64,000 bases of DNA from NCBI GenBank assembly GCA_013289605.1, contig JABCZS010000001.1, forward strand, positions 1 through 64,000, given 5' to 3'. The notes below the pieces were generated by a model. The model made no database searches. It worked only from the letters and a program-made list of their open reading frames with translations, and was not told the origin of the DNA. Origin of the DNA: Gammaproteobacteria bacterium. GTDB taxonomy: Bacteria > Pseudomonadota > Gammaproteobacteria > JABCZS01. This document shows positions 1 to 8,044 of this stretch, piece after piece. A program made the translations under genes and the position numbers. Position 1 is the first letter of the stretch. Each line of letters opens with the position of its first letter.

Positions 1-28
1 TGTCACCAGAAACTGATGACTAGCCGCG

Positions 29-120
29 ATGGATGTCTAATTTAATTTTGCTCTACCCATTTCTTAAGTGGAATCTTTATTAAGACACCCATGTATTTAT
101 TAGATTTTCATATGGATGTC
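29..120. repeat. TAGACACCCAT-family repeat cluster
   Basis: Three copies of a short dispersed repeat lie downstream of the first gene: ATGGATGTCTA at 29-39, AGACACCCAT in the opposite orientation at 83-92, and TATGGATGTC at 111-120. The same motif recurs at 1668-1817, 4084-4335 and 22500-22511. The inverted pairs can form hairpins and may act as terminators or be the ends of a small mobile repeat. No transposase is nearby. Confidence 0.6.
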
Positions 121-145
121 ATATTACAGATAGACTTAAATATTC

Positions 146-1570
146 TTACAAACACTCAAAAATCTCAAGACGATTCCCGTCATGCAGATAGCAAGCTTGC
201 CCTGTATAGGAGAGTTTCACCGTGGCTGAATTAATGTCAAATTGTTTAAATACCCCTATATTGGGGAGCTCGGAAAAAGGTTGGCCATCTATTAAAATAC
301 TACCTGCTACTTTGTAGCGCTGTCCCTCTTTATGATTGTTTTCATACACTATCGGCTGCTTAATCATTTCTAAATTAAAGCTACCATTATCTTCATAACA
401 AGCTTGATGGGTAGTCATATTCAAACTGACCATTCCACCATTTGCGAGATAGTAACTTTTATCCATGTTCGCCCCTGACGGACACAACGAAAATATTTTC
501 CATTGTATTTCCACTCCTGGAGTACGCTCATACTCATTTCCTATAGCGTCTAATATATTGTTATAAGCTTGAATTTCATCCGCTATTTTTTGCAGGTACG
601 AAGGATCATTCCATTTACTCTTAATACGCTTAAATCTATTTTTTATTTCATTTTTGTTTAAATTAAAATGCGTAGACAATAGTTCCATGGGCGTTGCGCC
701 CTGCTCTACTTTCTCTTTCCAATCATCAATTTTCAACTCATCAAGTGCGAGTGCACTTATGGCACCGACTGAGTAATTTCGCCACTTTATAGCGGAATCT
801 ACAACATTTATGGGCTCACTCGAGAGCCAGCTAAAATTCCGCTGCGTATAATAATCTAATAACTGCAACGGTGATACGTCCAAAATAGGTAATTTTAAAA
901 AAGTATCAACATCGACATATTCTGCAATCCCTTCCATGCGCAACTGCCAATCTTCCCAGACACGTGATTTTTCTTGCATGATTGGCCGCCTGGTTTCATA
1001 CACTGCGATCACGTCTTTCATATTTTCTACAGAAGACAAATCAGCAAGTAATGCAGCAAGTGCTTTATTTTCAAAAAATAATAATTGTTGAATATCTGTA
1101 TTAAGATGATCTTGGTACATTGAATCTTGAATAAATATATTTTTAAAATGCAAGAATTGAAAACCGTGAAATTTTTCATGTACAAAGGCTTGATAGTTAC
1201 GATCATGCATCGAATAATCAGACTTAAAACCATACACAAAAGCAAGTTTATTTTCTATCGGGTAGCTAGGATGAAACCCTATGTGATGCAAATCTGCGGC
1301 GTCGTGACGCGTTATCCAAGCTAAATGGGCAAGATCAGTCACTTTCTCCCAATGTTCTTCTTGAGGATATAAATTAAAGGCCAGCAACTCAGGCGTTCCA
1401 TTATGAACAACTATAGGCCCATCGTTAAAGTTAAAGCTATCCCAAATGACATTAGGATGTTCATTGAAAAAATTAACAATTTCAGCGGTTTTGATAAAAG
1501 TACTCGGATGGGCATATGTTGCTGAACAGAGCGGTAACCCAGCAAGACAAATAAGCAGATACTTTATCAT
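146..1570 (-). CDS. Secreted zincin-like protein, HEXXH motif
   Basis: About 474 residues with an N-terminal signal peptide (hydrophobic stretch followed by SATYA-HP). I place the start at the ATG at 1570 because AGGAAAGG precedes it; an in-frame TTG lies five codons upstream at 1585. Residues ~131-135 read HEKFH, which fits the HEXXH zinc motif of zincin metallopeptidases, and a Glu in FFENKAL about 30 residues later could be the third ligand, as in gluzincins. The C-terminal ~100 residues carry several Cys and look like a separate small domain. I do not recognise the family. It stands alone on the minus strand between repeat clusters. Exported location is well supported; peptidase activity is inference from the motif only. 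Confidence 0.75.
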   Translation of the reverse strand: MIKYLLICLAGLPLCSATYAHPSTFIKTAEIVNFFNEHPNVIWDSFNFNDGPIVVHNGTPELLAFNLYPQEEHWEKVTDLAHLAWITRHDAADLHHIGFHPSYPIENKLAFVYGFKSDYSMHDRNYQAFVHEKFHGFQFLHFKNIFIQDSMYQDHLNTDIQQLLFFENKALAALLADLSSVENMKDVIAVYETRRPIMQEKSRVWEDWQLRMEGIAEYVDVDTFLKLPILDVSPLQLLDYYTQRNFSWLSSEPINVVDSAIKWRNYSVGAISALALDELKIDDWKEKVEQGATPMELLSTHFNLNKNEIKNRFKRIKSKWNDPSYLQKIADEIQAYNNILDAIGNEYERTPGVEIQWKIFSLCPSGANMDKSYYLANGGMVSLNMTTHQACYEDNGSFNLEMIKQPIVYENNHKEGQRYKVAGSILIDGQPFSELPNIGVFKQFDINSATVKLSYTGQACYLHDGNRLEIFECL

Positions 1571-1907
1571 ATCCTTTCCTATCAAATAGTTATAACAAGC
1601 ATGGTACCAGTTACCTGCTTCTTTGCAAGCTTCTAGCTTAAAACGGGTCCTGAGCTTAAATAAATATTAGACACCCATAAAATACATAGGAATATTATGG
1701 CTGTCCTATTTCTGCGCTATTGCGCTATTGAAAACAAACTAACAAGCAAAGTACTATGTAATCCTATGAAGCACTTTATATGGATGTCTTATCTTGCTTC
1801 TTTATATGGATGTCTTATCTTGCTTTGAAATAAAATATTATGTTAGTTTATTGGCTTTCTCCAGGTAATCTAAACTAGATATACAAGCCGCGGGAGTCTC
1901 GTAAAAA
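1571..1907. repeat. Intergenic region with repeat copies
   Basis: This 337-base gap between divergent genes holds TAGACACCCAT at 1668-1678 and two inverted-sense copies (ATGGATGTCTTA) at 1780-1791 and 1806-1817. The latter two belong to a 26-base direct repeat (tttatatggatgtcttatct plus ttgctt). No small gene was found. The promoters of both flanking genes should lie here, but I see no convincing -35/-10 pair. Confidence 0.55.
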
Positions 1908-2897
1908 ATGCACACGAATATCAAACGATTTTTGACCCCCATACTCTTTGTATTGTATTTGTGTCACACAGCACAAGCCGGCATTACAGATTATCATCAA
2001 ACATTCATACCAGGCTTTGCGAATGATCATTTTCAAATTGCGATACGAACATACTATAAAGACAATAACGCATACTTTTTAGTCGTTAATCCCGATACAC
2101 TAGCCACCTATGAAGTCCCTGCAAACAAATTTAGAGAACGCAGGGATATGACAGAAAGATTAAATCCACCACGATATTATACTTGGGAGCGAATAAAATC
2201 TAAGCCTTACATCAATGCATTGCTTAACTATACTTCCAGCCCATTAATTTTTGAAAAAAATAAAAATCAAGGCATTACCCATGCTGAATATGCTACTGAA
2301 GGAATGTTTTTAACTATTGATATGTGTCCCTCAACAAAATATTTTGATAAGGCGCTTTTTCAAAGTTTAGTTAAACTTTCAAATGAAAAACAGCAACCTA
2401 TTCCTATTGCTATAGCGATCAGTGGCTTATGGTTACTTGAACATCAAGATGAGTTCAACTGGATAGCCGAACAAATTAAACAAAATAAACTAGCGGTGAC
2501 ATGGATTAACCATTCATTTAGTCATGTCTATTATGGTGACTTGGCGCTTGAGAAAAATTTCCTATTATTTCCTTATACCAATATCACGCTTGAAATACTA
2601 GAAACTGAAAAAATATTATTAGAAAATGGACAATTACCCTCTGTATTTTTTAGATTTCCAGGTCTTATTTCTAATAAGGAATGGATGCTGCAATTGCAAA
2701 AATTTGGCTTAATACCCATAGGCAGTAATGCGTGGCTTGCTGCACAGCAGGACGCTAAAGGTGGCAGTATTATTTTAGTGCATGGTAATTCCAATGAACC
2801 TGAAGGCATTAAACTTCTAATGCCATTAATAAATCAACAACTTAATGAATGGTTGCCGATTACTGCCCTACTTAGATCTCAGCCCAAATCAAAATAA
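1908..2897 (+). CDS. Secreted polysaccharide deacetylase-like (NodB fold) protein
   Basis: 329 residues with a signal peptide (cleavage near AQA-GI). The C-terminal two thirds carry the order of NodB motifs: LTIDMCPS (motif 1), NHSFSH (motif 2, the H-x3-H metal pair), FFRFPG (motif 3) and ILVHG (motif 5). The family removes acetyl groups from chitin- or peptidoglycan-like sugars with a bound metal. Motif 1 is atypical: the usual TFDDGP is TIDMCP, so the first Asp is kept but the second, normally a metal ligand, is Met. The N-terminal ~110 residues match nothing I know. GGGAG precedes the ATG with long spacing. The next gene starts 5 bases after the stop, so the two are probably co-transcribed. 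Substrate unknown. Confidence 0.8.
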   Translation: MHTNIKRFLTPILFVLYLCHTAQAGITDYHQTFIPGFANDHFQIAIRTYYKDNNAYFLVVNPDTLATYEVPANKFRERRDMTERLNPPRYYTWERIKSKPYINALLNYTSSPLIFEKNKNQGITHAEYATEGMFLTIDMCPSTKYFDKALFQSLVKLSNEKQQPIPIAIAISGLWLLEHQDEFNWIAEQIKQNKLAVTWINHSFSHVYYGDLALEKNFLLFPYTNITLEILETEKILLENGQLPSVFFRFPGLISNKEWMLQLQKFGLIPIGSNAWLAAQQDAKGGSIILVHGNSNEPEGIKLLMPLINQQLNEWLPITALLRSQPKSK

Positions 2898-2902
2898 AAG
2901 CC

Positions 2903-4069
2903 ATGAAGACAACATGTGATGCGTTAATTCTTGGTCTAGGTGCCATAGGCAGTGCGGCACTTTACCAATTGGCCAAGCAAGGACAAAAAGTATTAGGAGT
3001 CGACCAATTCTCACCACCGCATATTTATGGTTCCTCACACGGGGAAACACGGATAATTCGGCAAGCCATTGGTGAAGGAGAAGGTTACACGCCACTATCG
3101 GTGCGTGCCTATGAATTATGGAAAGAGATAGAAGGATACTCAGGGCAACGATTATTCACGCAAACAGGTGGGCTTGTCATTGACAATGGCTCTTCTAAAA
3201 AATATATAGCTCAAACTGATTTTTTTACTAACACTGTCACTAGTGCTAAGAAGTACCATATCCCACATCATCTGTTAAATGCTAATGAACTACGCTATCA
3301 ATTCCCCCAATTTAATGTCAACGACAATGCGAAAGGGTTTTATGAATATACTGCTGGTTTTTTATACCCTGAACAATGCATCACCTCGCAGATGACCTTG
3401 GCAAAACAGCATGGGGCAATTATTCATAAAAATGAAAAAATAGAATACTTTAGGCAAACACCCTATAGCACAGTCTACGTAAAAACAAACCAGGGGCATT
3501 ATGAAGTAAAAAATCTAATACTCTGCGCAGGGTCGTGGATTTCACAGTTATTAAATCCGTCCTATAGCCATTTATTTACGCCCACGCGTCAAATATCATT
3601 TTGGTTTGGGATTCGGGATAATTTAGATTATTTTTCACCGCAAACATGTCCGATATTTATTATGAAAGGTATTGATCAACCCTTTTATGGCTTCCCTGCA
3701 ATACAGGGTTTAGAAAAAGGAGTTAAAATTGCGCGTGGCAATTTTGGGGATAGCACTGGCGCAGATACCATCAATCGCCATGTCAGCCCAAAGGAAATAT
3801 CTAACATGTTTCAAGGTATATCACGCTATCTCCCTGGCTTAGATGCTCGATGCATTAAAACAGCAACCTGTCTTTATACCTTAACCCCAGATAATCATTT
3901 TATTATTGACTGGTATCCAGAAATACCCTCTGTATTATTGGTTTCTCCCTGCTCTGGCCATGGTTTTAAATATTCCGCTGCAATCGGTGAAGTCGTTGCA
4001 CAACTGGTGATGAACGGGAGTAGTGAATGCGATATCAGTCGGTTCGGATTATCCCGATTTAATCCATAA
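2903..4069 (+). CDS. FAD-dependent amine oxidase, sarcosine oxidase/N-methyltryptophan oxidase family
   Basis: 388 residues, the usual length of monomeric sarcosine oxidase and N-methyl-L-tryptophan oxidase (SolA). The N-terminus has the dinucleotide-binding GLGAIGSAA followed by a family-typical GSSHGETRIIRQA segment. Near the C-terminus TCLYTLTPDNHFIID carries the Cys that binds FAD covalently in this family, followed by SGHGFKYSAAIGE. Such enzymes oxidise N-methylated amino acids to the demethylated amino acid, formaldehyde and hydrogen peroxide. No signal peptide, so cytoplasmic, unlike the exported deacetylase-like protein encoded 5 bases upstream. The substrate cannot be told from sequence. 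Confidence 0.88.
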   Translation: MKTTCDALILGLGAIGSAALYQLAKQGQKVLGVDQFSPPHIYGSSHGETRIIRQAIGEGEGYTPLSVRAYELWKEIEGYSGQRLFTQTGGLVIDNGSSKKYIAQTDFFTNTVTSAKKYHIPHHLLNANELRYQFPQFNVNDNAKGFYEYTAGFLYPEQCITSQMTLAKQHGAIIHKNEKIEYFRQTPYSTVYVKTNQGHYEVKNLILCAGSWISQLLNPSYSHLFTPTRQISFWFGIRDNLDYFSPQTCPIFIMKGIDQPFYGFPAIQGLEKGVKIARGNFGDSTGADTINRHVSPKEISNMFQGISRYLPGLDARCIKTATCLYTLTPDNHFIIDWYPEIPSVLLVSPCSGHGFKYSAAIGEVVAQLVMNGSSECDISRFGLSRFNP

Positions 4070-4083
4070 ATAATCAAAACCGA

Positions 4084-4335
4084 TAGACACCCATATGGAA
4101 TAGCTACAAGTGGGTGTCTTATTTCTAATAATATCTCTACCGCTTCGACGAGAAATTAATAGACACCCACATAATGACAAATCCTGCATGTGGGTGTCTT
4201 GTTTTAGTCTGTCTTGTTTTAGTCTGCGTGCATGTGGGTGTCTTGTTTTAATCTGTCTTGTCTTGTTTTAGTCTGTGGGTGTCTTGTTTTAGTCCGGTGT
4301 CTTGTTTTAGTCCGGTGTCTTGTTTTAGTCTGCGC
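4084..4335. repeat. GACACCCA/TGGGTGTC palindromic and tandem repeat block
   Basis: This fills most of the 336-base gap after the oxidase gene. Two inverted pairs occur: TAGACACCCAT (4084-4094) with TGGGTGTCTTA (4111-4121), and TAGACACCCAC (4160-4170) with GTGGGTGTCTT (4190-4200). From ~4190 to 4335 the unit GGTGTCTTGTTTTAGTC is repeated with decay, including copies at ~4234, ~4274, ~4296 and ~4314. The first hairpin follows the oxidase stop directly and could terminate transcription. Confidence 0.8.
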
Positions 4336-4405
4336 TAAAACTACACTTGATATTTATCTTTAAATTGGCTTTAATGTGCTTAATCATATATAAGGATAAA
4401 ATCTG

Positions 4406-5164
4406 ATGAATGGACTCAAGCGTGTTATCTGTGCTGCAACTATTTTTGCGACGACCATCACTCTTGCTTATGCAAACGATGATGATGACGATGAAGATGA
4501 TGAAATTGAACCCTACTATGAACTCATCCTCATGGGCGGCATCGCTACGCTCGATGCTGAAAATACTCATGTCAGAGTCACGGATACGCAATCAGAAACT
4601 TTGATACAAAACAACAGTGGCGATTGGGATTCTTGGACAGGTCGCGTAGGGGTAGGCTATGTCTATGGACTTACTGATGAATCAATGCAATGGTTCCCCA
4701 CGTTAAGCCCACAAGTAAATCTTATTTATCTCAATGGGGATATATCCGGAAAAGTCTACCGATTCAATGAGCCCAATACTAACCCTGCAGACTATGATAT
4801 GAATTTAAAAAGTACGCGCTTAATGTTTGATTTAGCACTGACTGCTGTACGCATTGAAGCACTGTCAATTTACGCAATAGGTGGAGCGGGCGTTGCCTGG
4901 AATAAGGTTCATTTTGATTCAAGAAGAAATGATGATTTCCATCTCACTAATAAGGATTTAGAAACCGAACATAGCGCAGGATTCGCCTATGAATTTGGTG
5001 GCGGCTTAACCTATTCAGTCGGCCACAGGTTAGCCATTTCTGCGGAATACCTCTACACAGGCTTAACCGATGTGTTACTTGGCGCAAATGAATTTGTGGA
5101 AGATGCGGACTTTGATGTCAATTCACAAGCGGTTTTAGTCGGCTTCCGTTTTTCGTTTACATAA
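4406..5164 (+). CDS. Outer-membrane beta-barrel protein with Asp-rich N-terminus
   Basis: 252 residues. A signal peptide (ending TLAYA-ND) is followed by an acidic run of about ten Asp/Glu residues, then alternating amphipathic strands (WTGRVGVGYVYG, VNLIYLNGDI, AGFAYEFGGGLTYSVGHRLAISAEYLYTG) ending in VGFRFSFT, a terminal Phe/Thr strand typical of barrels inserted by the Bam machinery. It resembles the OmpA/OmpW-like 8-strand barrel superfamily. AAGGA precedes the ATG. The acidic segment probably faces the periplasm or surface and could bind cations; that is inference. Confidence 0.75.
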   Translation: MNGLKRVICAATIFATTITLAYANDDDDDEDDEIEPYYELILMGGIATLDAENTHVRVTDTQSETLIQNNSGDWDSWTGRVGVGYVYGLTDESMQWFPTLSPQVNLIYLNGDISGKVYRFNEPNTNPADYDMNLKSTRLMFDLALTAVRIEALSIYAIGGAGVAWNKVHFDSRRNDDFHLTNKDLETEHSAGFAYEFGGGLTYSVGHRLAISAEYLYTGLTDVLLGANEFVEDADFDVNSQAVLVGFRFSFT

Positions 5165-5182
5165 TAAAAGGGTTAAAAGCAC

Positions 5183-6082
5183 TTATGAAAAAATGGAAAC
5201 CAGCAAAGCCATACGGACTGGGATCCCTGCATGGGCTTGTTTAAAATAATATGATCTGACATTCTCATCACAATCCGGTGAAATTTCAGTATTTCTGGGT
5301 AACGGATGCATTAAAATTAAATCTGGATGAAACGTGTTTAAAAATGCATTATGAATTGTAAATTCGGGAAATTCAGAGGATGGCCCTAATGCGCTAAATC
5401 GCTCAACTTGATTACGCGTCTGATAAATCACATCTAAATCTTTGGGTAATGCATCTAGTGTATGTAACGGAATATAGTGATTATTTTTAGTCAAGATATC
5501 GATATATTCTTGAGGTAACCCCAAAGCTTCGTGCGATAAACCATATACCGTATTATTCTCATATTTTGCAAATAACTTCGCCAGAGAGTGTACGGTTCTG
5601 CCATGGAATAGATCACCCACCACGGCAATTTTCAAACCATTTAAGGTATTTTTTTTCTTATTGATAGTATAAAGATCAAGCAACGCTTGAGTTGGATGCT
5701 CACCCATACCGCTGCCCGCATTGATTATCGGAACCGAAGAAACACGCGCCGCAACCTCAGCACTGTCCACATCAAAATGCCTAAGGATAATCGCATCACA
5801 ATAGCCGCTGATGACGCGTATCGTGTCAGACAAAGATTCACCCTTGACTGCTGAACTCACCTCTTTCGCATTCTCCGTACTAATCACCTTGCCACCTAAG
5901 CGCTGCACAGCTGATTCAAATGAAAGCCGAGTACGGGTACTGGATTCATAAAATAATACTGCAATAATTTTATCATTGAGCACATGCTTATATTGCAAGT
6001 AATGCTGGTCCAACAAATCAGCCAAGGAGAATAACTTGTTAATGTCATCTTTAGTAAATTGATCGCACGATAAAATATTCAT
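5183..6082 (-). CDS. pyrB: Aspartate carbamoyltransferase catalytic subunit
   Basis: 299 residues, full length for PyrB. It condenses carbamoyl phosphate and aspartate to N-carbamoylaspartate, the first committed step of pyrimidine synthesis, in the cytoplasm. Diagnostic motifs: ESSTRTRLSFESA (carbamoyl-phosphate loop), HPTQALLDLYTI, and HPLPR near the C-terminus. No pyrI regulatory subunit and no other pyr gene is adjacent, so it may work as an unregulated trimer or with a distant partner. It lies 67 bases downstream of the porin gene on the same strand and may be read through from it. Confidence 0.95.
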   Translation of the reverse strand: MNILSCDQFTKDDINKLFSLADLLDQHYLQYKHVLNDKIIAVLFYESSTRTRLSFESAVQRLGGKVISTENAKEVSSAVKGESLSDTIRVISGYCDAIILRHFDVDSAEVAARVSSVPIINAGSGMGEHPTQALLDLYTINKKKNTLNGLKIAVVGDLFHGRTVHSLAKLFAKYENNTVYGLSHEALGLPQEYIDILTKNNHYIPLHTLDALPKDLDVIYQTRNQVERFSALGPSSEFPEFTIHNAFLNTFHPDLILMHPLPRNTEISPDCDENVRSYYFKQAHAGIPVRMALLVSIFS

Positions 6083-6149
6083 TCATTATCCTAATATTAA
6101 ACTGATAATACGATATCTTACTCACAGATTATAATCTAGCATTATAACC

Positions 6150-7385
6150 CTAAAATACCAACTGTAGTTGCGATCGTGACATCCATTGCCCCGTTTCGTC
6201 AGTGATACGCCAACCGTCTACCGGATCTGCCCAATTTCCACCCATATTAGTAAACGCATAGCCAAATTCACTGGTAAATTTAAGTTTAGGTAAAATATAA
6301 TAATTAAAGCCCGTGGTCAGTAAGCGTAAGTCTTCTTCATCAAGGTTAAGGATCGAATCATACTGCCCAGATCTACCCCATTCATAACGCGAATATAATT
6401 CCAGAGTCTTACGCAGTTCATCCACAAAAAGACCGCCTTGTACCCATGCGCCATAAGATGAATAATTTCTAATTTGATCCTGAAGGACCGCAACCATGCT
6501 GGAGACATTCCAACCACTGCCTTGAAAAGTAATGTCGGCTGTTCCCATGAGTTCTTCAGTTGCAAGATGATTATTATCCTTTTGATAGGCCGCAGCAATA
6601 CCTATGAGTAAACCTTTACTCGTTCCTGCAGGGGTAGTGTAATCCGTAAACTCTTGCCATTTACCAAAGGGCTTAAACTCAAAGCGTGAAAGAAAAGCAT
6701 AGGATAAGCCATTAAATATAACCTCGTTATCCGCATCATTGCCCGTTTCAGTCAATTGTTTATTGTAGACAAAGTCGCCATTAGTCGCTGAAAGTTGCAA
6801 TTTAAAATGTTCATTTTCTTTACCAAATATCGTTCCGATTGAGGAATTTGTCGAAAAATACTTGGCCACTAATGACCGCTCAACAGCTAATTGCTTAGGC
6901 GTTAGCAGTATTGTTTCGTGCAAAAAAGGAGTGTTAAATAAGCCTATTTGTAACCATGTATTCTTATCAAATGTTTTAACGACAAAAGTATTAATCGGCG
7001 TAAAACTGCCGGCCTCACCAGAAGTTAATGCACCTAATACATAAGTCCATGATTCATCAGGTAGATGGCCAGAAAATAACAAGGCCATACGACGAAGTTG
7101 AAATTTCTCGTAATTGTCTAAATTATGCGCTTCAGAATAAAGAAAACGCAATTGAGTAAAGGAATTAATGCGCAGTAAAAAATTACTTTCCGGATCATGA
7201 ATAAAAAAGCCATCTTTGTAACCAAAATATTCATGGGCAGGCAGTGTCTCGGTGCCTTCTGCCGGAGGTGCATATTCCTCATTAGGCAAGGCACCATCCG
7301 TTTGATTGAGTCCGTCTGCAAATACTGATGTCACTGTAAAAAGATAACATAAGCTAGAAATTAAAATTAACCACAAGCGGATCAT
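6150..7385 (-). CDS. Porin, phosphate-selective porin O/P-like
   Basis: 411 residues with a clear signal peptide (ending SVFA-DG). Many short amphipathic strands separated by charged turns, and a final strand SRSQLQLVF ending in Phe, indicate an outer-membrane barrel. Features such as LRRMALLFSG, RSLVAKYFS and RYEWG resemble the OprP/OprO phosphate-selective porin family. A 16-strand trimeric porin would be expected. It lies 71 bases downstream of the hvfX-like gene on the same strand, so a link with the metal-RiPP operon (for example outer-membrane passage of ligand) is possible but unproven. Substrate unknown. Confidence 0.75.
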   Translation of the reverse strand: MIRLWLILISSLCYLFTVTSVFADGLNQTDGALPNEEYAPPAEGTETLPAHEYFGYKDGFFIHDPESNFLLRINSFTQLRFLYSEAHNLDNYEKFQLRRMALLFSGHLPDESWTYVLGALTSGEAGSFTPINTFVVKTFDKNTWLQIGLFNTPFLHETILLTPKQLAVERSLVAKYFSTNSSIGTIFGKENEHFKLQLSATNGDFVYNKQLTETGNDADNEVIFNGLSYAFLSRFEFKPFGKWQEFTDYTTPAGTSKGLLIGIAAAYQKDNNHLATEELMGTADITFQGSGWNVSSMVAVLQDQIRNYSSYGAWVQGGLFVDELRKTLELYSRYEWGRSGQYDSILNLDEEDLRLLTTGFNYYILPKLKFTSEFGYAFTNMGGNWADPVDGWRITDETGQWMSRSQLQLVF

Positions 7386-7456
7386 ACAGCTATCGTCCGT
7401 TACAACTATGTAAAGGAGGTAAGCTTACCGCAAAATTAAAATTTTAGCTCAACTTT

Positions 7457-8044
7457 TTACTTGTGATTATAATAAATACGTTTGATCCAATAATCACAAC
7501 TTACAAAACGCCCCGCTCCAAAAAATAATAAGATGGACAACATGATCATATAAGTCACAGTAAATTCTACCCCATTATTTAACATGACCGGATCCATGTA
7601 TTCAGTAACATAATTATATCGACCTGGAAAATAATCCTGAAGCCATTCCATTAAGCCACTTAATCGCAATGTAGACTCATCCGTATTCCCAGCAATGACG
7701 GGCCAGCCATGTACCCAATGTACGGTTAAGGCTGCAATAATTAAAAATACTAACAATTGTAAAGCCATCAAACGGGTCGCTAAGCCCAAAGAGAGTAATA
7801 TCACCGCGGCCGCTTCGGTGATAAAAGCAATAATTACCATTAAGGTGGGAAACGGTAAACCTAAACCACCGTCTGCGACGGGGCCACCCATCCAGGCGAC
7901 GGTGGCATCAAACTTAAACAGCTTGCTCTTAGCGCCTACATAAAATACCGGGACCAGGTATAAGCGTATCGCAAGTAACGGTATAAAATCTAAACATGCT
8001 AATTTACGTACCTGATGTAACGATTGATTGATAAATTTTTTCAT
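7457..8044 (-). CDS. hvfX: DoxX-family HvfX-like membrane protein
   Basis: 195 residues with about four membrane helices. The segment LRYLVPVFYVGAKSK-type start, TVAWMGGP, GLGLPFPTLMVIIAF, LGLATRLMALQLLVF and ALTVHWVHGWP match the DoxX subfamily called HvfX that accompanies Hvf copper-RiPP operons. The ATG overlaps the stop of the upstream hvfBC fusion by 4 bases, which implies translational coupling. In known operons the role of this inner-membrane protein is unresolved; redox support or export of the modified peptide has been suggested. The assignment rests on sequence and position. Confidence 0.85.
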   Translation of the reverse strand: MKKFINQSLHQVRKLACLDFIPLLAIRLYLVPVFYVGAKSKLFKFDATVAWMGGPVADGGLGLPFPTLMVIIAFITEAAAVILLSLGLATRLMALQLLVFLIIAALTVHWVHGWPVIAGNTDESTLRLSGLMEWLQDYFPGRYNYVTEYMDPVMLNNGVEFTVTYMIMLSILLFFGAGRFVSCDYWIKRIYYNHK

